From: Phoronis australis
Lineage: Eukaryota > Phoronida > Phoronidae
DNA length: 64,000 bases
NCBI GenBank assembly: GCA_002633005.1
Contig: NMRA01000191.1
Location: 642,077 to 706,076, forward strand
Direction: 5' to 3'
Part shown: positions 24,370 to 37,214 of the stretch, in pieces
Layout of the letters: each line of letters begins with the position of its first letter
Numbering within the stretch: the first letter of the stretch is position 1
Notes under the pieces: generated by a model
Database searches by the model: none
What the model saw: the letters and a program-made list of their open reading frames with translations, nothing else
Told to the model about the DNA's origin: nothing
Made by a program: the position numbers and the translations under genes

Positions 24370-24745
24370 TAAACGAAACAAAAATGATGTAAGCGAGCGC
24401 TGGGTTCAAATCGGTGCACGTGCATATCAGAATTAAGCTTTTTGAGCCAACCGAGAAAATGAATAAATAAAAAATAATCTGGTTTGCTAGTACACTGCTA
24501 TAGTACATGTAAATGGATATTGGTGTATATTAAATACTCAGAACGATGAATAGTATGTATTCTATGACATTGGTCTCCCTGTAGAATCTGAAAAATTGGG
24601 ACAATTCTGTTTTCAGGTCAAGTACGATGTGAATTTTTTATTTCTGGTTTATCACTAATACAAAAATGATGCAGTCAAGCCTAGGGTTCAAATTGGTGCA
24701 TGTGCATATCGGAGTCGATTAAACTTTTTGTTCCAATCAGGAAAA
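24370..24745 (+). repeat. Direct repeat pair about 285 bp apart
   Basis: 24,391-24,455 and about 24,675-24,745 share GGGTTCAAAT(C/T)GGTGCA, GTGCATATC(A/G)GA and a following GAAAATG block. Function unknown. Confidence 0.65.
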
Positions 24746-24749
24746 TGTT

Positions 24750-25860
24750 TACATTTGTCATTCAGAAATCACTTGGGGCAAGGATTTTACTCGATATCGT
24801 ATTTTTAATTCTACTTTAAATTTGTGAGAACTAAGATAAATGTCTAATATTCTGTGCTCGAGTACATTAAAGGTTTCTCGGCGACCCTTAAAATCGAGCT
24901 AAAAACTCGAGCAAACGCTCAAAACTTAAAGTTCAGACTCTTAGTCTCAATGACGGGGTCATTAAAGGCCAAACTAGGATTAGAAAGTCATCTACCTAAT
25001 CCATTGTGTACTCGAGCATAGAAAAATAGACTATCACATCCAGTTTGAAAAAAGTGGAATTAAAAATACCAAAAATCATTTCTTGACCGATCTCTGGTGA
25101 ATAGATTAGACCCCAGGCCTGGTTCGCTAGTGCAACCAGGGGACATCTAAGAACGTTTGTTTTTCATCCCTGTCTTGACCTATTTAGTTGAGTCAAAAAT
25201 GCACCCCCACGTGCACCCCCCGGACTTCAACTTGTAATTTGCATTTTTGCAAAGAACAATATGCGTGAAAATCAAAAAAAGATGTTAACAAGCCGAAAAA
25301 GTGTCCCATGTGCGTTTTTATGGAAATTAGTGCCGCCATTACCGAGTTTTCGTTATTTGAGGATATCTCAATTTCTTTTTCTTGTAATTTGAACAAATCA
25401 AATGTCAAAACCGATACGTTGACAGTCAAGCATTACGACGGAATAATTTCCTTCATAACCTATTGTATATGATTTGTGTTACCGAATTATTGTTACTTAC
25501 GCTGACTGGAAGTGTGCATAAGCCAAAACAAACGGTAAATGTGCAAGTTTCAGTGTTTATATGATCAGTTTTTTGATAAGCCGGATTTCAACAAAAGTTT
25601 TAAATATCTCAAGGAAAAACGGGGGAATGATTCCAGAAATATGGGCAATCATTGGGTGTTGACGTCACTGCTGCTTACATGTTCCATCACTCCATGTCAT
25701 AGCTATCCGTGAAACTTCCATACAACTTGTTACTTTCCTCTTCTCCGTCCACTTCACAAACATCGGTGAGCAAGAGATTAGTCAAATAGTTTGGTAAGAT
25801 AGGACCACACGTACACATAGGTTCTAACACACTTTCGCCAGTCCGCTTCTACCTTTGTCT
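24750..25860. other. No gene recognised
   Basis: Mixed-composition sequence; only short frames. Confidence 0.45.
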
Positions 25861-25869
25861 TTCTTCATA

Positions 25870-28080
25870 AGAGTTGGCTGTTCAATTATGGGTTCACAAG
25901 CGCGCTTGTACAAAACGACACGGTGATTTACTCGTTGGAAGTGAGGTGGTTTCGGTGCAGACATGCATGGGAAAGTTGAGCAAGGTCAATCTTGCACTTG
26001 TAAGAGAAAATTTCATCTCCACCAACCATTTTGTGCAACATTTTGGCACCAGTAGAATCTATCGATGTTTCAGGACTCTGGCCGTACATGACACACGTGA
26101 ATTCACCCAACTCTTGCAAAACTTCAGAACTTACATCCCAGTCACCGCCACGTTGCTTGAATGAACGGTGAAATTTTTAATTCTTTTATAACCTCTTAAG
26201 AGGGCCAACCTTTCCTCTACTTTTAAGTGCACTGGTGCACTCTTCTCCAGCGTAGTAAAACTCAAGCAGAGCTTCACAGCAGTCTTTTCCCAAGGATTTT
26301 GCCATGTCGGAGAGATTCAATAGTTGCCCATGTTTTTCAGACCTAGTATCTAGATATACAGTCAATTGTATGGCGTGAGCATGTTGCTGCTGAATGACAG
26401 AGATATCAGTATCAGGGGTTCTGACGACGGCGTTTTTGTACCCAAGTGAGACAGCGTACTGGAAGTACAAAACAATTCTTGTGTCAATCTCTTCTTGGTT
26501 GTTAAAATTTAAATGAAAATACCCCTCTTAGTGCATTAACTGATATTAGTTCAGCTACCTTTCCTTGTGAAGACGTAAGAGCGACTTTCTTGTTGCATGA
26601 ATCCATGGTGTTAGCTCTTTTCTTCTTATACAATGTAGGTTGGAAGAATCTATTTGTACTCTGTCCTGCAAGTATGCCAAGAATCACCCTCAACTTCTGC
26701 TCTGAGGGACATATTTTCTACGTCCACGAGTACAGAAGCTCTAAAAGCCAAAGAGTAAAGCTTTTCCACATCCGCAACCAATGAATGAGTTTATGAAATT
26801 CTTCATGGCTGTTATGGTTCGCTGGACAGCTTCCCCGCCTTTCTTCATTTCTGCTCTCTCTTGTTCATGTCTTCCCTATTTGGAAATTCCGGGCCGACCA
26901 TATCAAGAGTCTTCTCGTAGAACTGATCTTTGATAGAGGTTGTGTGGCACCACCTTTGGCATGCTTTAGTCCAACAAGCCCTCCTAAAAAAACAAAAAAC
27001 AAGAGAATAAGAGCAACTCGCATGTTTTTGAAATACTTTAATTCGACAAAATGACATACATATATATATATAATTGCAGGCGGTCTGATACACGTTGTAC
27101 CAGATGTGCGCAGGCCTCGCATGTGGGCCCATTGCACTGGTCACCTGGAAATATTTTTATGCTTTATTAATATATGGTTAAAACCGAGCTGAGGAGCTAG
27201 AAACCTGGCTCAAGGGTTTAGCAGTGTGACCTGGTGGGACCTGAACCCACGACCTCGAGTAAAGAAAGCGGGCACATATCAACCAGGCCACACTGCCTCC
27301 TCAAATGACATACATTCCAACTTAGGATAATATAACCTGATGATTTAGCAAATCGCATGAATGTTTCCTACATTGTCGTTGACTGCTCTTAGTGCATCTG
27401 GTATTGTTAAACTGGCAACTGCAATGGCACCTTTTGTGAGAAATTCTTTGGATATGGGATGTGTGTTTTCTATGTTGGTGAGATGAACATCCAGCCAAAC
27501 GATAAACCTGAAGGTAGGCATGTGCGAGCATTAATACAATTGGGCTAAATTCATTGCAATCGATTTTTAATGAAAAAGAAATTGCGCTATATGCAATATT
27601 ATGCCATGATTATGAAAACTATGTGCCAACCTTGAATACTTCTGGCCAGCGAATACAAAGAAGAGATGTGCCATGTCTCCAACACATTTGTGGAGCACCT
27701 GCTAGTTGCTGGTCTTAACAGAGTGCACGAACATGAAGACCACGTGACAATGGTTGATGAATGACATCCAATTGGCACCTGTCTTTCCAAGATGGTTTTC
27801 GCCAATCTTCTCCGCACACATTGTTGCCTAAATGATCTTTCAAGGCATCGTCGTGGTGCTCACGATTACAAGCTTGGGTTATTTTGAGAAGAGCTCTAGA
27901 ATCCTCTATGGGGATGCCATCTTCCATTACGAACAACTCTATTAAGAGTCTTTTCATTGCCTCGCACACCGTTTTCAGACAAAATACTGCCTTTGTGTAT
28001 GCGTTTCCACTGAGAGCACTGTTGAGAGAGCCAGATGTTTCCAATTGTGCCCTAAGGTAGGTGTATACACTGGTCAAATC
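25870..28080 (-). pseudogene. Decayed PIN-like-fold gene (repeated family), copy 2
   Basis: Minus strand. 26,510-26,186 reads NNQEEIDTRIVLYFQYA, then KNAVVRTPDTDISVI, LTVYLDTRSEKHGQL and AGEECTSALKSRGKVGPLK: the acidic core of a PIN/XPG-like family. The frame continues through two stops into RSFKQRGGDWDVSSEVLQEL, EFTCVMYGQSP and, after a frameshift, RVNHRVVLYKRACEP. Upstream (28,077-27,715 and, shifted, about 27,720-27,590) are further blocks such as GDMAHLFFVFAGQKYSRL that I assign to the same family from memory. Multiple stops, frameshifts and a SINE at 27.06-27.31 kb make it non-functional. Same family as the copy at 18.4-19.25 kb. Confidence 0.65.
27060..27310 (-). mobile_element. tRNA-derived SINE, copy 1
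   Basis: The reverse complement has a tRNA-like head (GTGTGGCCTGGTTGATATGT as A-box region; GGTTCAGGTCC as B box near 27,236-27,252), then a body with CTAAACCCTTGAG and CAGGTTTCTAGC. Its tail block GGTACAACGTGTATCAGACC ends in an AT-rich run. The 32.43-32.64 kb copy has the same parts in the same order. Confidence 0.88.
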
Positions 28081-28084
28081 TCCA

Positions 28085-30985
28085 GGTTCCTAACTAAAAT
28101 GAGTGAAAAGGGAGTTTTAACTAGTTAGACATGACTCTGAAAATGACACAAATCGAAAAAAGGGTTTTTTTTGTAGTTCGTTTTTTAAAAAATCGTATTT
28201 TTTGATTTTCAAAAAATCCAATTTTACCTCGAATTTTTTTTCAAAATGCACAGGGATCATCATCAACTGTTTCCTTACGCAATATTCTACTGATCCATAC
28301 CAAATATATGTACAAAATCATTATCATCTTGATTTTGTGGCATTCTTTGTGTGTGAGTTGGGGCAAGCACGCCACTTTTTGTCATTTGGTCACTTTCCGT
28401 CTAATAACTAAAAATCTGGTCCATTTATCGAAAAACCCTGGCACGCGATTTTGCTTCAGTCCTAGAGGATTTCATATTAGCAAATTTCCTAAAAATTGAC
28501 CCACGTGTTGTGGAAAAATAGGTCTGAGAATCTTGTCACTATCCTGAAATCACGAGCCGAGATAAACGGCTTTGAAGTTAAGCGGTCCATCGATTGCCAC
28601 TTGAGATCAAATTTCGTTCAGAATGCGTGGTCATTATGTTCCAATTTTTGTTGAAGTACTAGAAATAAAGCTTGGGTAAGATCCTCAAGTTACCAAACTT
28701 TCTTATATTGCTTTCCTCTAAACTCGTATAATATCATGAGTTTTAATTCAGGGATACGTTTGGATCTATGCACTAGAAAAATTTTGTTATGATGAATACT
28801 GGACCATTTCTCTAATTCTTTGGTTTACGGCCAGTGGCAAGTTAAAAAATCGCCTGGATTTGACAACCTAGTTTCTCCACGGCGCGTTCCGGGCACAGAA
28901 GCACGGTTTATCTGCAAAGACTCTACTCCGACCGCTTGTGTAGCGCGCGCGGCGTGTCTTCACAGCGCGTGCATGCACTCTCACCGAATCGTGCAACACC
29001 ACCCACGTCGACGCTTAGCACCCTCTCGCAAGACACCTCACCTTACCGACTTCTCTTGTACACGCACAATTTCTGCACTGACTCCTCAAGCTGAGTGCAG
29101 TGATGGCTTCGGTTGGACTTGGCGTACTCAACTTAATTTTTTTGCAGATAGACAAACAGGCTCAGGCTCGGAACAGGAGCTAGTTCACCATTTCACTACC
29201 ACCTTTCACATTGTCAAAAATAGAATTATTTTATTCTTGGTCTTGCTACAACATCAATATCAGCTGGTACAGCACTCTCGATTGCCCGGTCGCGCAATGT
29301 TTGTTGACAGGGTTAGATTAGAGCTAGACAAGTGTCCTTGTATAAGCTCCGCCCCAGTTGTCAGTCACTGAGCTGGTGAGCACTCAAGCCATTTGACTTA
29401 TTGAGGCTTGGTCAAATATAGCTAAAAAACAACTTTGGATTTTCAGAATGATTTTATTTTTCTTTAGTATACTGTGCATCAAAAATTAAAGATTAGGATG
29501 ACAAAAATGTAAAAAACAGTCAAAATCATTTTTTTTTGAGTATCCACCTACCTTAAAGTAATGAAACCGAATTTTTTTATTCACTTGCATTATTCTATTC
29601 GTCTTTCCAAAGCCAACGCACATTACTATACTGAGCTGATCGCTGAAACTGACGGCGTGGGGGATGTTTGATAAATTCGACAAATACTTGTGGATGCGTG
29701 ATCTGAGATTCTGCGCCTTCCAGACATCAATGAGACACGAAAATGTGCCTGGTTTCCAAAAGGAGATTATGTGCTTTCTTATCTCGGAGACATAGGACAG
29801 CTCTATTGCCGCATAATCCGGGATGGCCCTATTGTCGACTCTCCCCTTGTATGCCGTGTTTTGATTACGCGCGGCTCATCAGGGTGCGCCGCGCTTGCTT
29901 GAGAATTGTTGCTATTCGATTGCTCCGGTATTGTTTTTTTGCTATTGAATATAGGGCTTACTGTAAAATGTTTGTTTTTTACAAACAAAGTTAGTTTAAA
30001 TTAGTTTGAAACTGTTTTCAACCAAAACCTTCTTCCGAACTAATGTCGTCTATACTTTTGAAAATTGTGCTGTCTAATGGCCCCAAACATTGTCAAATAG
30101 GATCATTTGCTTGGGATTTGGTGATTCGGCAAGCTGGTGGTGTTTACTACGGCTGCTGCTGTGAAAGAGTGTACAAAACCGTCAGACGGCAGTGACTTAC
30201 TCGGCGAGTTTAAGTGTCCTTTACTTCTTAAATAGTGGCTACTATGGTATGAATGCGACACACAGAAAAACGTCGGAGCTCAGCCTTTGTTGCGGATCTG
30301 AAATGATTTTTGGCTTTTGCTTATTTTATAAAATAAAGGGCGCAGAATGTAATGGCTTTCGGTAAAATGCCTTGTGCCTCATGAAGTCGACAGTTTCTAC
30401 TTGTTATTTGCAATTCCAGGGTTTTAAAGAAGAGACGTGGGACATTTGTACTTGAATTGTTGTTAGTTACGCTTGGTGAAACAATTCGAAGTATTTACCA
30501 AAAACAAGCATGCACTCAGGTCCTTGCTTGAGACGGTAATCGGGAACGAAGGCACTAATTTCTCCCATGGTGATCGCGAACGCAGGAAAGCGATCGTGAA
30601 TGTACATTTTTTGCTCTGCATTGGCCTGAATAATCGTTCACGTTGCGGTGTTACGTCAATAGTTAGGGAATGAAACGGACCTTGAATTAGCTGATTGGTT
30701 GATTGTCAATTATATTTCACCGTTTTTCATGATTTTTGTCAGATTTAATCTAACAAATTTCGCTAAATGAGTTTTTTTTTGTTCAGTTGAACTGCTGTCT
30801 TTTAGGGTGTTAACTTCTACGCCTACTAAAAGAGTAGTACAACTGGTGCATGTAGCAGAGGACTGTGTGTACGTTGTGACCACATGGCAATAAAATACAG
30901 TGACATTACAGCAAGCATTACCAGCCCCGTACCTGACGTGTTGCATGCGACAAAGGTTTTTTGATGGATATAAGTAAACACGTGA
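28085..30985. other. No gene recognised
   Basis: 2.9 kb. It contains a 183-codon plus-strand frame (28,820-29,371) that I do not recognise and consider more likely chance or repeat-derived, since its surroundings show no splice logic or homologous motif. Confidence 0.4.
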
Positions 30986-30991
30986 AGTATT

Positions 30992-31180
30992 GTGCTGAGG
31001 AACCAAGACTGTTTAGATAGTGTTATCTGCGATCACTGTTTCACGGAAAGAGTGGGCCTGAAGCGACACATTGCGTCACAGCACGAGGACACTACTTTTT
31101 GTTGTGAATGCAGCAAATCCTACAAACACTATGGCTATGCCTCCCTCAACAGGCATAAGAAGCAGAAACGACATGAATGA
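30992..31180 (+). CDS. Small zinc-finger-like ORF (possible terminal exon)
   Basis: The frame ends in two Cys/His clusters: VICDHC then LKRHIASQH, and FCCEC then LNRHKKQKRH, followed by the stop. The spacing (C-x2-C-x9-H-x4-H and C-x2-C-x15-H-x5-H) is C2H2-like but not canonical. A GAG/GAACC boundary just upstream could be a splice acceptor, so this may be the last exon of a gene whose other exons I cannot place. It could also be part of a mobile element. Partner and function unknown. Confidence 0.4.
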   Translation: MLRNQDCLDSVICDHCFTERVGLKRHIASQHEDTTFCCECSKSYKHYGYASLNRHKKQKRHE

Positions 31181-31199
31181 AATCATTAAGTCCAGTAGT

Positions 31200-31705
31200 G
31201 AAGGTTGCTAAGTCACTATAGTTTATTCAGATTTACATAGTTTATGGTTGGCAGTTGCCTGATGTGATAAGTTTGACGCTTTGTTTTGAAAATTTATTTC
31301 CTTAAGTTTCCATATTTGTGTTACTTTAACAGAATCAGTGCATTTTTGTAATGTTTATTTTGGTTTAAATGACCATACTGAGTGTCATTGGGCGATACTT
31401 ACATGTACATACAATTGTTTTGACCATGAGGAAATATATGTCTAGGTTTATTGTAAAACTTGCTTTCATACTGTTGCTGATTTCCTGTTAAAGAATTTTA
31501 TACCATCAATCGGTTAGTAATACATGGTCTCTGATTCAGTTATTATTTACATGTAGTCTAAGGCATTCCAAAAATGAAATGTTCAAATATTTGTAATGTT
31601 GATTTCACAATATTTCATATCTTTCTGTATGACCAATTTTGAGGCATGTGTGATAAAAGATTATTATTATCATTATAGAAATTACTTGGTTACCTTTGTA
31701 ATTAC
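31200..31705. other. No gene recognised
   Basis: AT-rich; nothing beyond short frames. Confidence 0.45.
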
Positions 31706-31712
31706 AGCAGTA

Positions 31713-31986
31713 CAGGGGCGGATCCAAGATTTTGAGTTGGGGGCAGGGCACAGGAATAACCAGAATTTCGCCACATGCGCGTGCCCAGCCTAAAATGTAG
31801 GGATACAGGCGTCTCTAATTGTTGGGTTTGTGGACTTTATTACTAGAAAAAAAAAGGTAAACGGGGTTTGTTCAAAGCCTATGCATTGTGCATTCGCCCC
31901 CTGAGCCCCCCTGGGTACGCGCATATGCTACTCAGCAATTCGCACCNCTGGCCCCCATGCCCCCCCCCCCCCTAAATCCGCCACTG
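31713..31986. mobile_element. hAT-like MITE, copy 1
   Basis: Begins CAGGGGCGGATCCAAGATTT and ends CCTAAATCCGCCACTG, an imperfect inverted pair of the CAG(T/G)GGCGGAT type seen in hAT-related elements. G/C homopolymers lie near both ends; one N at 31,947. Immediate flanks do not show a matching duplication. A second copy is at 38,190-38,345. Confidence 0.75.
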
Positions 31987-32431
31987 TGTCTTGAAGTGAC
32001 GTCAAAAACAACAATGTGACTACTTTTTGAGAAAATCACAATACAATATGTGCATTACTGCTCGTCTTACTCTTTTTCAATGTCACATTAAACTGGAGAT
32101 CATGAACTGAAGATGCACTGTGAACTTAGGACCAAGACTACAAAACAGAATCAAAACGTACATCCAAAACCGACACGGTGCCCCATGTCAGTCTGTTCAT
32201 CTCTGTATCGATCTTATTCAATAAAATCCCACCAGTTTTATCAGCACAACAGTTTATGCAACTTCTGGCAAATTTTTAAATCCCAGCCGTTGAAGAGGGG
32301 CAATCCTTGAATTATTTGGTGAATGGTGTTGCCGCTCTCCTCTCTTCCCATGGGCAAACTTGTCACCAGTCTTAGACTTCACTGGCGGATTTTGTTTTCC
32401 CTTTTGCTGTCACAGTTTTCAGAGAAGACAA

Positions 32432-32640
32432 TGTGGCCTAGTGTGATAGGTGCCTGCTTTCTTTACTCGAGGTCCTGGGTTCGAGTCCCACTGGGTCATG
32501 CTGCTAAACCCTTGAGTCAGGTTTCTAGCTTCTGAGCTCGGTTTTAAATATCAATGAAACATAAAAATGGTTCCAGGTTATCACGGTCTGCGCACGTCTG
32601 GTACAACGTGTATTAGACCGCCCGCAATTACTTTTTTATT
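32432..32640 (+). mobile_element. tRNA-derived SINE, copy 2
   Basis: A-box-like TGGCCTAGTGTGATAGGTG and a perfect B box GGTTCGAGTCC (32,478-32,488), followed by the body (CTAAACCCTTGAGTCAGG, TTTCTAGCTTCTGAGC) and tail GGTACAACGTGTATTAGACC. Same family as 27.06-27.31 kb (inverted) and 35.13-35.33 kb. Confidence 0.9.
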
Positions 32641-32644
32641 GTCA

Positions 32645-35120
32645 CAGTTTTGCAATATTCGACACTCGCTTTCATTTGCTGCAACAATTTGTTTACCCCA
32701 AGCCAAAGATTTCCCAAGCTGACACTTCACATGGAACAACTCCTGGGCGTGTCTTAGTTTGGAGCCCCTTGTTTCCAATGTTTCGTCTAAAAGTAGACGT
32801 CTATTTCAAAACTCTGGTAGGGTGCACCGCTATGCCGTGGGCGATAAGGTTTTCATGTTCTTATAATGCTGAACTTGTTTCCTAAAATAAAATCATTTGT
32901 GAAAATATTTTTCAACTAATAAAGTACGCTTGATGTCATTGATGGCGATTTTATGGTAATATGCTATGCTATTGTTTAGTTTTTAATACGAAAACGATAA
33001 CACAGCAATGACGTAAAATATGGTTGAACATTTTACTGCATTACACTTGTTTTGTAACCCTTCTCACGTTTTATAAGTAAAAAGTTCACTATTATTCGAC
33101 ACACCACAATGCGTTCCCGCTTCTTTCAAAACTACGGAAATCAAGCGTTGCGTTGAATTTTCATACGTCATTTCTTAATAACTTCATGATTAATTGATTT
33201 GCCAAAATACAAACCACATTCGGCTCATGCGATGCTTCGCGTTACATAACGTTTCTCCAATAATTGGAAAAGACACTGGCCTAAACCTCTACCTGTCCTA
33301 CCTCAGTGTCCTTGATGGGGAGGAGGAATGTCAGGAAATTTTCAAAAAAATGACCGACAGTCTGCCAAAGCATCCGGACAGTTGGCAAGTACGCTGTCAG
33401 CAACACAAAGCATTGGACTGCATTCTTTGACAAGGTAATTTTTAAATTACATATCCCGTATACATTAGATAAATACTCCTGATAACATTACTGCTCACAC
33501 ATCCAATTAACATTATACCTGGGACACAGGTAAACATATTGCACAAATGAATTGTTATAGAAACAAGTGGGTAATAATATAGACATGCATGTACTAAAAC
33601 ACACACGTACCTACGCCAAAACACACGTACGTCGAGTAGTTTTTCGAAAGTTACGTAAACACACCTGTTGGTAGGGTCAAAACAGTAGGGTACTGCATTT
33701 CACATTATTGCAGAACAAACACCCAGAAGTCAAAGGTCACTTCTTCTGACCGTATTTTAGCATCCAAAATATCTTGATGAAAAACATACGGAGTTTGTTA
33801 GGTGGCCGAAAGTATATCTAAGATCAGATCAAACGATATTCCCGCCATCCAGTCAGGGTCACGGGTCGTATCGGTGCACATAAAGAATTACCAGTGTAAC
33901 TGATGGGTTGTCTGGAACTATAGCACAAAAATCTCACTAGATGATTCCATTCTGATCAAAAATGACAAAATGAAAATGAAAATGAAACAATGAAATTAAG
34001 TTTGATTTGATAACTAAATCAAATCTCAGTGGAGAAGACAACAGGAAATTCTCTTAAAGTACGTGCAAACTTTCGCGGCTGGTCCCGTGGAATCTAGTTT
34101 GCATGACGCACCGGAGCTGGCATTCCAGTCCTAGAGTTCTATGCTCACATTATTCTCCTTGTTCTATATCCTGTTAACACGATTTTCGATAACTTCTTTT
34201 TACAAACTAGGCCCTGGGAGACCAGCAGACGCGCGCAATAGATTGTCGCGAATAAACATGTCTTACGTAAGAGTAACTTAAGCTTAACCAACCGAATAGG
34301 TTATCATGAATAAACATGTCTTACATAAGTGTGACTGAATGCAGCAGTCTGTTGAGCGAACGTTTTTAAAGTACGTGTACGGAAGTCTATTCTTAGTTCG
34401 CTACAAAGGGTCTACAAGCAACGAGGGGAGAATGGCACCGCAAGGCGACAGGTGAATGAGAATGGAGCTTTGCTTATAGGCACATTTAGAATCTGTCTGA
34501 TGTCTTTTAGTTCATGATTCTAATTAATTTTAGTGATGGAATCCTCTCAAAATGTTTGCATTTTTTCGTGGTTTAATTGATTAATGAGTATCAGAAACCT
34601 GTAACTGCCAGCCCCTCGATCAGCCGCCAAGAATGTTATGTAAATCAAAACGTACGTGGATCCTGCTAAATCTCATGATCGCGTATGCGTGAATTAAGGG
34701 AACCAGGTGAATTTTTATTCAGTTTATAGAACTTTTGAGAATTATTGGGCTCACTCTCGCCCATTTCCCCCTTTACCGAATTGTCACAAAACCGGAGGAA
34801 TAGTTGAATGATATAATCAATTATTGTTTGGCGAATAAAATCGCCAATAGTTAGAGAAAAGTTTGCCATTTTTTGCTTTAGTATTGTGCAAAATTGTATC
34901 AAAGTGTACGTGATTACATGCATTTGAGTGAACTTGCTAAGTTTCCTTTTGTATTCCTAGTTCACGCATGTGCGATCTTGAGATTGAGCAGGATTTGAAG
35001 TTCACGCCCAGCAGCTCAATTACAGTAAACCTAAAGCCAGATGCGTCAGTATTCCGATTCTCACCGAAAAAAATTAGTTTCAAAGTGGCCAGGAGCACGA
35101 AAAAAAAAAATTCGGGTCTG
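32645..35120. other. No gene recognised
   Basis: Holds a 78-codon plus frame (33,194-33,430) with no recognised motif, and a short direct repeat (ATCATGAATAAACATGTCTTAC-like) near 34,248 and 34,303. Confidence 0.4.
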
Positions 35121-35129
35121 CAAGAGGAG

Positions 35130-35330
35130 TGAGGTAGTGTAGCCTAATGGGAAAAATGCCCGCTTCCTTTACTGAATGTCGTTGATATGAGACCTCATGT
35201 TGGTGCAGACTGTGGACCCTTGAATGAGGTTTCTCCTTTCTCATCACGGTTTTAACTGCATATTAGTGAAGCATAAAACGGTTTGCAGGTGATCATTGCA
35301 CTGCAATTTTCCGGTTATATGCTCGATTGA
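35130..35330 (+). mobile_element. tRNA-derived SINE, copy 3 (degraded)
   Basis: GAGGTAGTGTAGCCTAATGG, then CCCGCTTCCTTTACT, GACCCTTGAATGAGGTTTCT and GTGAAGCATAAAA follow the order of the other two copies. The B box is destroyed and the tail diverged. Confidence 0.75.
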
Positions 35331-35389
35331 GTGTTGATCACAACTGTCCACCATTCCATTGACAGAAGTCGATTTTTGAACGAACTTGA

Positions 35390-35485
35390 CCTCTGCAGAG
35401 CCCCCTAGTGACCATTTTGGTTTAAACAAGCGGCTTTTGTTGTGTTTTTGGGAAGAAGAGCGTTTCGGAAGGATATAAAAAAGAG
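35390..35485 (+). repeat. Isolated unit of the lipoxygenase-intron satellite
   Basis: GCCCCCTAGTGACCATTTTGG followed about 45 bp later by GGAAGAAGAGCGTTTCGGA, the two hallmarks of the degenerate array at 46.9-49.3 kb. Confidence 0.65.
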
Positions 35486-36324
35486 TGACAGCAAAAACAT
35501 TCATACAGAGTTATGTGAAGTTAATGTGATGGTACTAAACGGTTGGAAACTGTAAAACGTTTGATTTGTATTCGTTTTAAATGAAACGGTGAGGTACCAA
35601 CACTTTTTGTCTATCTGAGTGACCACTGGAGCTAGTACCCCTTGTGGTCCAATTGTTACAGCCTTATACCTTATTTTACACGAAATATATTTACCGTTAG
35701 AGGTGAACTTCAAACAAAACCTTGTTGGTATAGCTAAATGTGAATAATTTTAATTGTGATTGTTCATCATTTCATATCCATGAAACTTATATTTCGCATC
35801 GATTTTGTGTAGAGCGTTTCCGTAAAACTTCTTCGATTTTTCAGTGACACATAGGGGCTAAAACAGAACAACTCTTTGTTCAGATGTGCAGTCATTTGGA
35901 AATATGCAATTAAATACCCTTGAAATGGAAAGTTGAGAATGAAGTGTTCACTGTTGTAAGACTGTACGTGTTGGACTTCCTCAGCCATGTACATCAGTGA
36001 AAAAATTCCCCTTGAGTCGGAATCTGTAACGTTATACTTAGACACTAGTAGCCAATACATACTAAAAAGATCTTGGTTGAGTAATTCATAAGCTGATCGC
36101 CAGGTAGTTAGCGAATTTTAAGAGTGACGTAGGGCATTGCCGTTTTTGTTTGAGGTTCAAAGAAATAAATATTTATGCTTCGACATAAGCTTCGTTGATG
36201 AAAGATAGAATGGTAAGCACATCGACATCTATGAGCGCGCAAGTAGATGAGCGCATCCAAGGTGNGGGGGGGGGGGGGGTGTTCGGTGAAATGGCAAAAA
36301 CTCTGCCTCCGGAGAAACAAAAAC

Positions 36325-36470
36325 ACCGAAAAAAAGTAGAAAACGAGACAAAAGTCCACTTAAAGTGCAGGGACAACCAAAATTCAGGGAATGCACTATT
36401 CATAGCTCTGAACGTATATCCCGTAAATCTTAGTAAGAAGTCCACATTCTCAAAAATTCGAGTACCCCGT
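36325..36470 (+). repeat. Dispersed repeat shared with 13,370-13,512
   Basis: Same ordered blocks as the first copy: GAAAACGAGACAAAAGTCCA, AATTCAGGGAATGCAC, ATTCATAGCTCTGAACG. Confidence 0.75.
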
Positions 36471-36479
36471 ATTTCGCTT

Positions 36480-37210
36480 GGGTTACGCGCTTAAGACACT
36501 TGGTTTTAAAAACGCCTATCTAACTTTTATCTTATTGACGACTATTCACTGAACCTGGACACCTGTAGCTTCACGCTGGGACGCTGCTAGGTACATAAAC
36601 ATCATAAGCCTAATGTTGGATCGAGATTAAAGTTCATATTATGTTGTTACATAGTTTGCGTGACCGATGAGAGTGCTGCCGTCACACATCCGTTGAGGAC
36701 TCCGCGGCCGCCAGTGCGTGTATCTAGCCACATTTAAGGAATGTTCTAAAGGAAAAAGCAGTGTCAAGCGCTTACAGCTGAGTGGGCTTCAGTGTAGGAC
36801 TAATTTAATGTCCACCTGGTCAGTCCGACTTCACTGGAACGCGGCGCCCAAATAAGAGCTCATCTTGACCCCTGCTTTTGTAGTTAATCTGCCACTGCTT
36901 GCACGTGAACCTTTTTGGGGCTTGCAGGGTCGGAATGGATTTACACTGTATGTGAAAGGGCCAGCACCCCTATTTCATTTTTAAAGATGAAAATTAATAG
37001 AAACATTGATACATAGCTACATATTTTGGTGTTTGGGCTTGAGGCAATATAGTACTGTGACGTAGAAATGTTTTATAATCTTTTTGCATTGGACGAGTGT
37101 TCGCGAAAATATTTCCCATGATCCTAGTGATGTGTTACAAGTCAGGATTATTAGGTGATACCAAATATTTTTGAGAAACGGCTGAATTTGCCTATTCCGA
37201 TATCATAAAA
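36480..37210. other. No gene recognised
   Basis: Nothing identifiable on either strand. Confidence 0.4.
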
Positions 37211-37214
37211 TTGG

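Noticed and set aside
28820-29371. 183-codon plus-strand frame
   Set aside because: No motif, no splice context and a biased Cys/His/Arg composition; probably chance.
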